From Acanthosoma haemorrhoidale (Eukaryota; Arthropoda; Insecta; Hemiptera; Acanthosomatidae): 64,000 bases of DNA. Positions 23,701 through 34,539 of the stretch are shown piece after piece. The position numbers and the translations under genes were made by a program. The notes beneath the pieces are model-generated. The model ran no database searches. It was given only the letters and a program-made list of their open reading frames with translations, and was not told the DNA's origin. The DNA lies in assembly GCA_930367205.1 (NCBI GenBank), contig OV884012.1:47389239-47453238 (forward strand), given 5' to 3'. Numbering within the stretch: position 1 is the stretch's first letter; every line of letters begins with the position of its first letter.

Positions 23701-26056
23701 CATTATTGTGGTAGTTGTCTCTAATAGTCTAATTGTCTAAATACCTCATATGTAATAAGAATCGAGTTGAATGTAAAATTCAAATTGTTTTGAATTTGAA
23801 GGAGAAAGAAAAAAATATAGATATTAAAGGCCAACAGGCAATTGTAACAAATGAACTGGTCCATGTCAATTTTACAAATTCTCATCCACTCCTTCATTCA
23901 AACAAATAAAATATCTGTCTAGAAATATAAAATATTGTTTTTATGAGATAGTTCCCGGGGATATGAAAGAAAACAAACTCGTTGTGAAGAGTACGTGGCT
24001 GTTCCTACTTCAAATAAATTAAAAACATATTTACGATCTCCTAAGTAATAAAATCAGAGAGCCCAGCCTGCCTATAGGTAAAGATAGGAATGGAACTCGT
24101 AGATATTATCGGACAAATATATAATGTACGTGATTTATTGTAACAGTATTCCCGTTATTACAAACATTTTTCCTTACCGTTAATAAATATATTTTATTTT
24201 ACTGATATAGGATGCACATACGACCGTATATACGTCTCCCTTCTGATAAATGCATACGATATGGAAAGTTTTAATCCATATATTACACCACCCTATTTCC
24301 TCCATCCTATTTTCTCATGCCACTGTTCCAGATATGCTATCTGCTGTGCTTCACTTTGTTTGCTTTCGAATTTGAAAACGTACATTTATCAGTTAGTGTA
24401 ATACCAATGCAATCTATAATAACTTTCTTATAATTATATTATCACCATCAAAGAGAGTCGATTGGCATTATACGATTATAAGGCAAAGAGATATAATGTG
24501 TCAGTATCACAATAATAATAATTTTAATAAATATGAACCATTGTAATCAGTAATTTTGCAGTCCAAATACGGACTTTCAAGTATCCCATGAACTCAAGAT
24601 CATTGTATAGTCAATATTGTTTTATTCATAAAATTTAATTAGACATCCGCATTGTTTGGAAAGTATGTTTCTGAAATACATCCAATAAATAATTATTCTA
24701 ATAGCCCCCCCCCCTCAGGAATCGGTATCCCATACAAGGTTTCGTCACCGGTTGGATAGCTGCACCGGTCATTGCTCCTTAATATGTGCTCTTAAACCAC
24801 CTCTGTCAAAAGAAAAAAAAAAACATTAAAGACAAAAATTAAATGAAGCTTTCTTTTGCTACTTGCAACTTATTATCTATTATTCGCAAAACCAATTTAT
24901 CGACTAATATCTGATCCTAAACAGACTTTTTTTTTCAAAGCGACAAACGCCAAAAAGAGAAAACTACATCATTTTGAGATAACAAATTTTTATTCGTATT
25001 CCGCAGATGACATGGACTTCTACAAAGACTGCCAAGATTGAAAACGGGGGGCTTCTGAATATGTTACAAGTTTTAATGAGTTTCGGCGTTTTATCAAGTT
25101 TTTTCAGTTTCGATTTAAATGGAGATGGGAGATGGGTGGCCTTTGAGACGAAGCATATGTCCCGAGCGAAGGAAACACTGTTGAAAGGGTGTAAATATTA
25201 ATGAAAATGAATACTCTTTTCCTTGAAAGCGGAGAGTATGCGCATTCGTTACTCAACTCTTTTATTCATACTATTTGCATATCGAGCACAGTTCATTTTC
25301 ATAAAAAAAACATTTCAGGACTACAATACCATAGGGCAATGTTACATTCATGATTAAATAAAATAATTCGCGACATATCAGTTAATATATGCTTGAATCG
25401 TTCTCTACGCTTCAATATCATTCATGTAAATTAAAACTTTTATGAGAAACGAGTCATATCTCATACGTTTATGGAAAATCACTGTATTAAAGTTTCCTTT
25501 CAACAGTTATTTGGGATCTTAGGAAGTATTATATGATTCGTGAATTTCATGAAACAGTAAAAACGGCAGTAAATAAATGCTTGCATCCCTTTGATTACCC
25601 AAGTAATGGGTCACCATCAATTTCATACTTCATGTACACGGTTTATTGATGAATTTAAAACTGCAATCGCATTGTATTTACATGTTACATAGGAGTGTTT
25701 CTCAAATAACTTCCAACAATACCACAATGAATAATTCTCAAATACTTAATAATCTACTGTGAAAAATCTCCGAAGTATTTTGTCCAAAATTGTTTCATAT
25801 ATTTACCTGCATTTCAAAACATATCGCTCATTTTACGTAGAGTTTAAAAATGTTATCAGTTGTAGTTTATTGATAAAATAAATATTGTAATAATTTTGCT
25901 GGTTTCAGGATACCATAGCATCTATTTGAAACAATTATTATGCTTTATACTGATATTCCGTTACGCTTATCTTTATGATGAGTCAACGTGACCACAATTA
26001 TATTCAATGAAACAAAAGCACCTCCTGTGTCTGCCCACACTGAGTAAATGCGTTTG
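20768..26056. other. Non-coding DNA
   Basis: No gene is recognised. The only compositional feature is a GC-richer block at about 23010-23660, listed separately, and an imperfect TA-rich run near 22218-22251. Confidence 0.5.
23010..23660. other. GC-richer block, function unknown
   Basis: CpG-containing and more GC-rich than the flanks. Open frames of 70-80 codons cross it on the plus strand but have no recognisable domains and end at unrelated places. It could be an unrecognised exon, a conserved regulatory element or an old repeat. Confidence 0.35.
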
Positions 26057-26147
26057 TTTTTTTTTTTTTTGTTTTTTTGTTTTTTTTCTTCATAGCCCCT
26101 TTAAATTTACAGATAATTATATATAATTATAGATCCTCAGGCGAATC
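26057..26147 (-). mobile_element. Family B LINE 3'-tail fragment
   Basis: A T-rich run (the antisense poly(A) tail) is followed by CATAGCCCCTTTAAATTTAC and ATAGATCCTCAGGCGAATCT. This is the reverse complement of the 3' UTR end of the family B LINE at 56.1-56.8 kb. The copy is truncated to about 75 bp plus tail. Confidence 0.75.
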
Positions 26148-29100
26148 TATTCGTTCGCTTTCGGTAGCGGGAGTGTTATAACCAGCTGAAACCATTCGTA
26201 TCTGGAAATATTCTCACTACGGGAAGGCAAACGAGACGTATTTTATTTCATTAATTAATAAAGCTCACATCCAGCAAAAACGCCCAATATTTATATTCTG
26301 TATTAGACATTTTTATTAAACAATTTTTAACCTACAAAGCTCTGAATATACCGACTCCCCGGAAATCTTTTAAGCGTTTCAAAATTGACCTTTAGCTTGA
26401 AATGGTTATTTAGGACCGATCTGTATGGTTGGTTTAACATTTATTTTGATGAAATCATCACTGTCTAATAATATTGGCATTTGAAAACAAATATAGGTGT
26501 AAAATGTAAATTTTATTTTGTTTTAATTTATTAAATTAAATCAGCCACTTGTACATATTTTAGCTCTTTCATGAAAAAATCTATCTTTGACTGAGCAAGC
26601 AGCCTCTCACTTACTAAATGAGTTGTGTCCCTAAAAATTTGATTGAATAACTAGTGGAGTTAGTATTTATGTTCTTTTCGTTGATAATTGATTATTGTCA
26701 ATTAGGAATTAGGAAAATTGTAAAATTTGTACACATATGTATACTTATTTATTTTCACTAAAATAAGTAAATCTAAATAAGAAATATCTGAATGCAACGT
26801 TTCCATTTCACCTTGGTCTGAATTATGATTCATGACATAATAAATTTGTATGGCTGTCATATTCTGGAGATAAAGAAGTATCTAATAGCCAAAATATTTA
26901 CTAAAAACTTCTACTATTGACTAAATCTTCGAATTTATTTTCACATCAGCATTTCTGTGACTATATTCATAACTACAAGTGTGGAATGGTAGACTAAGCG
27001 TCATAAAGATTTACTAGCATACAAGTACTTACAATATTAATAAGTCTGTTTGTATAATCTCAAATTACTCAAAACAAATTTTGTTCACTTGGTATACCAT
27101 TGCATAAGTACACCCAAATATAAATAAAAGCCAAAAAAAAAAAGATTTTACCGGCCTTTTTTTTTTTTTCTAACCCTATTTGGTTATATTCGTATGAAAC
27201 TGCACAAACTAAAATGTACCCCCTACACCCTCCATGTAGTAAAATTCTATGCGTTTAATGCTCATAGTTCGTTTACTTAATATGATAGCAATAATAAAAT
27301 AGCAGGTGATGGGACTCATATATTGTATTATTTATGTTCATTTATGTTTTAATTAAAATAGAAAATCTTAACTAAAGCATAAATAATCACTGACAAAGTC
27401 CAGTACCTATTTTAAAATAAAGAATAACCATTTGAGTTATGGCAGTAAACAATTGTTTGTAATGGGTCCGCTGAAGCAAACTCCCACTGTCAGGATTTTT
27501 AGCAAGTTAATTCTGAAAGGAATATATGTTCGCTATTGTACATTCCTCAGACGATGAGTGGTGTCTATGACAGACGCCGACGGCAGTGAGGTCGAAGCTC
27601 TCGTACAATGCCCTACGAGGACAAGAGCCTTTGTAGGTGCAACGCCCAACACTTTAGTAACAGATCTAACAAACCTCTCACTTTCAACTCTCGCGGGTCT
27701 TTTCCGTTTTCGTTGTTATATTCACGGTAGATATAGAAGGCACTGACTCTCACTCCTCATGTGTTACTTTAAGCCGTCTTACTTAAGAGCCATCGAGAAG
27801 GCTCTGTTCTAATTAAAAAAACACACAGAGCATTTGATGAACAATTGATTTCATAAAAAATGAAAATGACAATCATAATCCATCTGTGAGTTATGCATCA
27901 CATTTTCTTATGTCGAGAAACTTTAGTTACATATATATTTTTTTATGCTTATGGATTTTCAGGAAGTTATGAAATAGATAGGATTTAAATGTTTACTTAA
28001 AATGTCTGAGCACAGTAGACCTAATTCAACACGATCATGAAAATAAAATTGTGTTAGCTTCTTGCGTTGTAAGCTTAACTTTTTATTTTCATACCTATGA
28101 TTTATACACTTTTTCTCCAGACAAAATTTATATTTTTATTGAAATCCGGGTTTTTCTTCAGGATTGACCAGAAACTTTCAACACACTGCTGGTACAGAGA
28201 GATCTAATCCAATAAATAAAGTTCTGAAGCCTCGCTACTAAACCAATCTCGATTAAAAAAAAACGGTACTGTATTTCAATTGAATTTTGATATTATTGTT
28301 TTATTTTATGCCCAGCGATCCCCTAATTCACTGCCAGTATTGAATTACCCGTGTACATATTTCATATAGAATATATCCAATAAAATGTTTCCATTGTTGT
28401 TTTAGTACGAATCATATGAGCTTTGCTTACACATAATATCGTTGAAATGATTCCAGTAATATTGATTCTGTGTGATTCGAAATGAAAAATAATTTCTGCT
28501 CTTACAAGACTTCTTAATGCTTCTCTAGGGGTAAAGTCGGGGCAAAGTTAATGGTGCAGTGGTAATGATGGGGGGAAGAAAAGGATGATGAAAATAATGG
28601 GTTTCTTTTAGGGAGACATTTTTTTGAATTTTTTCACATAATAGTGACAAGGCTTTCATGGAGCATGCAAAGTCCGAGTATTGTCCAATTAGGGAATGAA
28701 TACCTGAGATGTGAGAGTACCAGTTTTCGGGAAAATCTCGAATACATGATATTTAATTTATCTGTAATGCAATAATGTCTAAAATGAAGAAAATTTCAAA
28801 TTTTTCAAGAAGTCTTTTCCCTTCCCGAGTGTTTCTATCAAAAGTTAAAAAAAAACTAGAGAGTTGGCTCTCGTATGGCGTGATGTGATTTCCGAACTAC
28901 TTCGAGTAATAAGGGACTGGGCAGTAATTTTGCATGATACCCCTACACCAGCAGTGTAGGTTTTAACAACAACAAAATTTATTGTATTATGCACTCCTCC
29001 AAATGCATTTAAATGCAGGAAGAGGAAAAATTTGTAAGTTCGATTATTTTATTGTATATTTTATCACTTGTATTATTTTTTTGAGGATTTGAAAAAAAAA

Positions 29101-29995
29101 CAGTAATTTTTCACTTGGAGCTCCAAATAATTATTTAATCATGAAAATTGGTTTGAAACAGTAAGGCTAACTTTACGTCATGAGATAAAAGAGTTTAAAT
29201 CCAATAACGATATTCTTGTTTTAATTTATGAGATCATAAAAATTCATTTCTGCACAAATCTAAAAGTACCATAAATCTCTTCTGCAGAAAAATAAACGGA
29301 TTTTATCATAATTATATTTGGCAGATTTGAAAACCGAATGTTCTTTCTCTTTTTAGAGCTCTTTACTCCCTTACCTCCCTTCCATCCATAATCATAGCGA
29401 TGTTTATGTTTCAACAATCAATGGATAACGAAAAAATAATAGTGTCATGGGAAGGAAAAGAACGTTCTCAGAAGATGACAACTATTTTAGAAATTGAAGA
29501 AATAGAAAATTTGTTTTAAAAAAGTTCTTAGTTGTAAAAAGTCTAAAGTAAATAAATAAACAATGTTTGATAAAGTTGGGACGTCGTTACATAACTTATA
29601 AACAGCTTTTCGCTGATACTAAACTTTAAATAATAAATAGTTAAGAGGCGAAAACGCAGTAAATTCAAAATGGTAAAAAAAAAATGTTATGGCGTTATTA
29701 ATATCCTCCAAGTAGATATCAATCGGTTATTTTTAACACAAATTTTAAGAACGAAAATTCGCAGTTCTGTTCATTGCGTTCTAAATATTCGGTTCATAAT
29801 CCAGGCAACAAAATTTTAGTTGTTATTCATAATACAAAATTTAATATTTGATTTGGTATAAAAAATGGCAAGTCTATTTGATCAACTAGTAATTTATACA
29901 CTTAAGATAAGAAAATAAAACTTAATGTGAACGAGGTGTTCGGCATAGATTACATAGGGTGCCTGGGGGCTGGTAGTTTTTAAGAGAGGTTAATA
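26148..29995. other. AT-rich intergenic DNA upstream of the Toll gene
   Basis: No gene is recognised. There is an A tract facing a T tract at 27135-27171. A 5' untranslated exon of the Toll gene could lie here, but nothing marks it reliably. Confidence 0.5.
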
Positions 29996-30032
29996 GGGTG
30001 GGGGAAGACAAGGGAGGGGGCAGGGGGCGGGG
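29996..30032 (+). promoter_or_regulatory. G-quadruplex motif upstream of the Toll start
   Basis: Six runs of three or more G occur on the coding strand within 37 bp. The last four (30012-30032) have loops of only 1-2 bases, which easily satisfies the G3+N1-7 rule. The motif ends 80 bp before the ATG. It would act in promoter DNA or, if transcribed, in the 5' leader RNA. The role is inferred. Confidence 0.6.
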
Positions 30033-30073
30033 CGCAGGCCCAGTGGTGGACCGGCCGCGGTATAGTGAGTGAG

Positions 30074-30107
30074 TCAGTACAAGGGCTGCCGAGGTCCAGG
30101 AATGATC
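30074..30107 (+). promoter_or_regulatory. Candidate initiator (TCAGT) with DPE-like site
   Basis: TCAGT at 30074-30078 matches the arthropod initiator. TGATC at +28 to +32 (30103-30107, counting the A of the initiator as +1) fits the loose downstream promoter element pattern. If used, the leader would be only 37 nt. These are short degenerate motifs, and transcription may instead start further upstream with a spliced leader. Confidence 0.25.
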
Positions 30108-30113
30108 GAGTGA
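30102..30113 (+). other. Three-codon upstream ORF overlapping the Toll start
   Basis: ATG-ATC-GAG-TGA. Its stop codon shares the A of the receptor's ATG (TGATG arrangement) and lies in a different frame. If it is in the mRNA, ribosomes initiating here would terminate exactly at the main start, which could reduce receptor translation or couple it to reinitiation. Only the arrangement is seen; the effect is inferred. Confidence 0.55.
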
Positions 30114-33100
30114 TGTGGCGGCTTTGGCTCGCCTCCTTTGTGTTCGCCTTGACGGGCGCCGACAACACGACCCTTCGCTACGAGGCCCCGGATGATTGCA
30201 ACTGGTGGCTCAGGGAGCCTGGCGAAGTTGCTCTGTCCTGCTCCCTCCGCACCATCAATTCCGAGTATGACACGACCAACTTCACCGTCATCCCACCCGA
30301 ACATACGACCGCGCTAAGGATAAGATGCGACCCGACCCTCATGTCCCGAAGCACGCTGGACCAGCGGAGCTTCGCCCACCTGGCCAAGTTGCGGGAACTC
30401 TACCTTGAGTACTGCAAGCTGACCAAGCTGGTGAGCGGGGTCATGGAGGGATTGGACGACTTGAGGAATCTCAGTGTACGTACACACAACACAGACTGGC
30501 CGGCCTTTAGTCTCGAATTGTCCCCCGACACCTTCGAGGCAGTGAAGCAGTTAGAGCGGCTGGATCTGGGGCTTAACAACATCTGGTCCTTTCCAGAGAA
30601 CATCTTCTGCCCGATGACACACCTCGTAAGCCTCAACGTGAGCGGAAACCGCCTCCAAGATGTGAGCGACCTAGGATTTCGGGAGAAGACGCCACCTCCA
30701 CAGCCGTTGATTAGTGGGCCTGAGGGTGTTCCCGATGAAGAGAAGGAGAGTCAGTCCCCATGCACTATGGATATACAAGTACTCGACACCTCAGGTAACC
30801 ATTTTGTCTTAATGCCCATGAACGGTTTCAGTGCGTTAAGGAGGCTCAGGGAACTGTATATTCATGACAATGAAATTTCCATGGTAACCGACAGGGCGCT
30901 TGCGGGCCTCAAGCATTTGACTCACTTTGATTTATCCAATAATAAAGTTGTTGCTCTTCCGCCTGAACTCTTTAGAGACTGTGCCGATTCGATAAAAGAA
31001 ATTTACCTTCAGAATAATTCGATTAGTGTCCTTTCACCTGGACTTTTTGCCAATCTGAATCAACTTATAGCTTTAGATCTCTCTAGAAATCAACTTACCA
31101 GTGCTTGGATAAACAGTGGCACGTTTTCTGGACTTATTCGGCTTGTCTTATTGAATTTATCTTACAACAGAATATCAAAGCTCGACCCCACATTCTTCCA
31201 CGATTTATACACTCTGCAAATATTAAACTTAGAGCACAATTCCATTGAAGCAATTCCACCTGACACATTCACGCCTATGAACAACCTGCATACGTTAGTT
31301 TTGTCTTACAATAAAATTAATTATCTCGATGCATACGCCTTGAATGGACTTTATGTATTAAGTCTTTTATCTTTAGACAGTAACCAGTTAGAAAATATCC
31401 ACCCTGAAGCTTTTAAGAACTGCACTAGTTTACAAGATCTTAGTTTAAACGGGAACAAACTGGCAACAGTGCCAATCGCACTCCAGAATATGCGGCTGTT
31501 AAGAACAGTCGACCTAGGTGAGAACACAATTTCTGACGTTGACAAGCCAGGGTTTGTCGGTATGACCAACCTCTACGGCCTCCGTCTGATCGGCAATTAT
31601 CTGACCAACATCAGTCAGACTGCCTTCAACGATCTCCCTTCACTACAGATACTAAACCTGTCAAGAAACAAGATACGGAAAATACAAAGCGAAGCCTTTC
31701 ACGCCAACCCCAACCTTCAGGCGATTCGGTTAGATGCTAATCAATTAACTCACATAAGTGGAATTTTTTCGGACGTTCACAGCCTTGTCTGGCTTAACAT
31801 ATCCGACAATAAACTTGAGTGGTTTGATTATGCGGTACTTCCGTCTGGCCTACAATGGCTGGACTTACACAAGAATAACATCGCTGAGCTGGGGAACCAT
31901 TATAACTTGGAAGCGGAGCTGAAACTTCAGACTTTGGACGTGAGCTTTAACAAACTGACTAAAGTCACGGCCACTTCCATCCCCGATAGTGTTGAGCTCT
32001 TATTTATCAACGATAATCTTATCACATCTGTTGAACCTCACACTTTTATCAAGAAAACTAATCTCTCTAGGGTCGATTTATACGCGAATCAGATCGAAGA
32101 GATGGAGCTCAGTGCTCTTCACTTGACACCAGTCGACAAAGATCGGCCCCTTCCCGAATTCTACATAGGAGGTAACCCCTTTCAGTGTGACTGTACAATG
32201 GAATGGCTTCAGAGGATCAATAAATTGGACTACCTCCGTCAACATCCTCGTGTGATGGACTTGGAAGCGATATATTGCAAACTCTTGTACAGCAGGGAAA
32301 GGCTTTATATACCATTAGTCGAGGCGGAATCTTATCAATTTCTCTGCTCATATAAGACACACTGCTTTGCACTCTGCACCTGCTGTGACTTTGACGCTTG
32401 TGATTGTGAGATGACATGCCCTCAAAACTGTACCTGCTATCACGATCAGTCGTGGGCTGCTAATATTGTTGACTGTTCGTCAGTTGGTTACACACAGATG
32501 CCCAGCAGTATTCCTATGGATGCTACAGAGGTTTATCTTGACGGTAATAATTTCGGTCAACTGACCAGTCACTCATTCATTGGCAGAAAGAATTTAATTG
32601 TCCTTTATGCGAATAATTCTGACATCGCAGCAGTATATAATCACACATTTACAGGTCTTAGAAGATTAGAAATTTTACACTTAGAAAGTAACCACATTAA
32701 AGAACTGCTAGGCTTTGAATTCGCTAGTTTACTAGGCTTAAAAGAACTTTACCTGCATAGCAATTTAATAGAGTACATTGATAATAGGACATTTTCAGGC
32801 TTAAAACAACTGGAAATTCTTCGGCTTGACAATAATAAACTTACAAAATTTCAAGTTTCTCAGTTCAGTGCGAATCCATACCTAGTGGAAATCAGCTTAT
32901 CAGGAAATCCTTGGTCATGTGATTGCAAGTATTTGCAATCCTTGAGCACTTGGTTGTGGACTCACTACGCTAAAGTTCTTGACGCGAAGCATATTACATG
33001 CGTTATAAACAACAGAACTAACTCATTAGGTCATGTCATCAAGGATTTCAACACTACTTCTTGTTCGCCGTATGCCGGAGGATCGAGAGGGATGGTGGAC

Positions 33101-33760
33101 AGGAAAGTTCTGCAGGACTATTGGCCATTGGTTTTATTCACGTCGATAGCCTTTATTGCCTGTTTGGTTTTAGTGTGTGGGCTGTTCGTGTACGGTAGAG
33201 AAATCAGGGTTTGGATCTACTCGAGCTGTGGCCTGAGGATGTGTTACAAGAGCCCAGGGTTTGAAGACGAGAACGAAAGGCCGTTTGACGCCTACGTGAC
33301 GTACTGCGTCAAAGACGAGAGGTTTGTCAATCAGGTGCTAGCCACCGGGCTGGAGCAGTTCCGACTGTGCCTCCACTACCGTGACTTCAACTTGACCGCC
33401 TACGTCGCGGACACTGTCATCGAAGCGGTCGAGTCCTCCAAGAGGACGATAGTGGTCATCTCACGTAATTTCCTCATCTCCGAGTGGGGCAGGTTTGAGT
33501 TCAAGTCTGCTCTTCACGAGCTGCTTAAGGAGCGGAGGCGAAGGCTGATCGTGGTTCTCCTGGGCAACCTCAGCCCTCGGGAGATGGACCCGGAGCTGAG
33601 ACTCTACATGAAGACACACCTGTGCTTGCACTGGGGTGAGCGCCACTTCTGGGAGAAACTGAGGTTCGCCATGCCAGAGCCTGTGCACCGGCCTCTTCGC
33701 ATCACGCCGCCAGACCAGCAGCCCAAGCTCGTGCTTCAGCCGCATCTCTTGTGGGCATAG
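30113..33760 (+). CDS. Toll-6: Toll-family receptor, Toll-6-like, single exon
   Basis: A complete 1215-residue single-pass membrane receptor. Residues 1-16 form a signal peptide (MWRLWLASFVFALTGA). The ectodomain has leucine-rich repeats from about 60 to 690, broken by a proline- and acid-rich insert at 190-217. A cysteine-rich cap follows (QCDC at 691-694, then a dense Cys cluster at 745-775), then further repeats at about 800-930 and a second cap (C936, C938, C984). The membrane segment is 1005-1027. The TIR domain is 1058-1188: FDAYVTY box 1, RDFNLTAY box 2 (R1090) and FW box 3 (1179-1180). Only 27 residues follow. The two cysteine caps are typical of insect long Tolls, which usually have no coding introns. 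CYKSP before the TIR, FVNQ, RDxNxxAY and SALHEL favour Toll-6 over Toll-7/18-wheeler, but this was judged from memory. The start is the first in-frame ATG, with G at -3; an in-frame GTG 48 nt upstream is not a eukaryotic start. Family members act in Spätzle-type ligand signalling, development and immunity. Confidence 0.95.
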   Translation: MWRLWLASFVFALTGADNTTLRYEAPDDCNWWLREPGEVALSCSLRTINSEYDTTNFTVIPPEHTTALRIRCDPTLMSRSTLDQRSFAHLAKLRELYLEYCKLTKLVSGVMEGLDDLRNLSVRTHNTDWPAFSLELSPDTFEAVKQLERLDLGLNNIWSFPENIFCPMTHLVSLNVSGNRLQDVSDLGFREKTPPPQPLISGPEGVPDEEKESQSPCTMDIQVLDTSGNHFVLMPMNGFSALRRLRELYIHDNEISMVTDRALAGLKHLTHFDLSNNKVVALPPELFRDCADSIKEIYLQNNSISVLSPGLFANLNQLIALDLSRNQLTSAWINSGTFSGLIRLVLLNLSYNRISKLDPTFFHDLYTLQILNLEHNSIEAIPPDTFTPMNNLHTLVLSYNKINYLDAYALNGLYVLSLLSLDSNQLENIHPEAFKNCTSLQDLSLNGNKLATVPIALQNMRLLRTVDLGENTISDVDKPGFVGMTNLYGLRLIGNYLTNISQTAFNDLPSLQILNLSRNKIRKIQSEAFHANPNLQAIRLDANQLTHISGIFSDVHSLVWLNISDNKLEWFDYAVLPSGLQWLDLHKNNIAELGNHYNLEAELKLQTLDVSFNKLTKVTATSIPDSVELLFINDNLITSVEPHTFIKKTNLSRVDLYANQIEEMELSALHLTPVDKDRPLPEFYIGGNPFQCDCTMEWLQRINKLDYLRQHPRVMDLEAIYCKLLYSRERLYIPLVEAESYQFLCSYKTHCFALCTCCDFDACDCEMTCPQNCTCYHDQSWAANIVDCSSVGYTQMPSSIPMDATEVYLDGNNFGQLTSHSFIGRKNLIVLYANNSDIAAVYNHTFTGLRRLEILHLESNHIKELLGFEFASLLGLKELYLHSNLIEYIDNRTFSGLKQLEILRLDNNKLTKFQVSQFSANPYLVEISLSGNPWSCDCKYLQSLSTWLWTHYAKVLDAKHITCVINNRTNSLGHVIKDFNTTSCSPYAGGSRGMVDRKVLQDYWPLVLFTSIAFIACLVLVCGLFVYGREIRVWIYSSCGLRMCYKSPGFEDENERPFDAYVTYCVKDERFVNQVLATGLEQFRLCLHYRDFNLTAYVADTVIEAVESSKRTIVVISRNFLISEWGRFEFKSALHELLKERRRRLIVVLLGNLSPREMDPELRLYMKTHLCLHWGERHFWEKLRFAMPEPVHRPLRITPPDQQPKLVLQPHLLWA

Positions 33761-34121
33761 CGACTGCAATATTACAGGTAACTAACTTTTTTTATATAGA
33801 TATAAACATATAGCCTAAGTGTAACATTGTTGACATATAAATTGCTTTTCTATCTTACTTGGATATTACTGCTTAATATTACGATCAACATTTCATTTTT
33901 TTGAATAATTCAAAGAATATTTCATAAGATCAATACTCAGAAATCTTGTTTTGTTATTTTCCGGCAAAATTCATTGCTAAACATAAAAGTTTGACATCAA
34001 ATCAATGAACCCCTGGTCACCTAAAAAAAAAAAAAAACTTTCTAAAAACTATCTAACTTGCTATCTAAAGTTGCTTTATTCTACATGAATGATAGTTAGG
34101 ATGTGCGGAGCAAAAAATATC

Positions 34122-34538
34122 AGTTCCAACATATTTATTTTTGGTCTTCCATATATATCACATACGATATTCTAAATAACGCAACTTCTTTCATATATGA
34201 ATATGGTGTAAATTGAACATATATTTTTTTTTCATTAATCTAAGCCAATTCTCTATAAGCTGCTCATACAAAGTGCTAGTAAAGTATCAAAACTGTATTA
34301 CACCAACAACAGCATGAAATATGAAAAAATAAAAAAACAACCATGAGGTTTATTTTATATTTATTTTAAGCTCGTCATATACGATAACTGCCGTTTACTC
34401 GAAAAAGCCAAGATCCATGCGAAAACAAAAAACGAATTTGTTTCGCCATTAGTTCCAATATATTCATTTTTGGACTTGCATAAATATCACATACGATATT
34501 CTAAATAACGCAACGTCTTTTATGTATGAATATGGTGT
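34122..34538. repeat. Pair of 88-bp direct repeats 3' of the Toll gene
   Basis: Copies at 34122-34210 and 34451-34538 both begin AGTTCCAA and share TATCACATACGATATTCTAA, ATAACGCAAC and a GAATATGGTGT end, with roughly 85-90% identity. The sequence between them is AT-rich and not duplicated. No transposon ends or coding potential are visible. Confidence 0.85.
34328..34333 (+). terminator. Candidate poly(A) signal for the Toll gene
   Basis: The first clear AATAAA downstream of the Toll stop codon, about 570 bp after it, inside an A-rich run. This would give a 3' UTR of ordinary length. Earlier variant signals cannot be excluded. Confidence 0.3.
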
Positions 34539-34539
34539 C

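Noticed and set aside
27583..27610. Similarity of GGTCGAAGCTCTCGTACAAT to the LINE endonuclease start at 11746
   Set aside because: Only about 20 bp agree, and the following translation does not resemble an endonuclease.
30065..30112. N-terminal extension of the Toll reading frame upstream of its ATG
   Set aside because: The extra 16 codons begin with GTG, not a normal eukaryotic start. Beginning at the ATG at 30113 puts the signal peptide at the N-terminus as expected.
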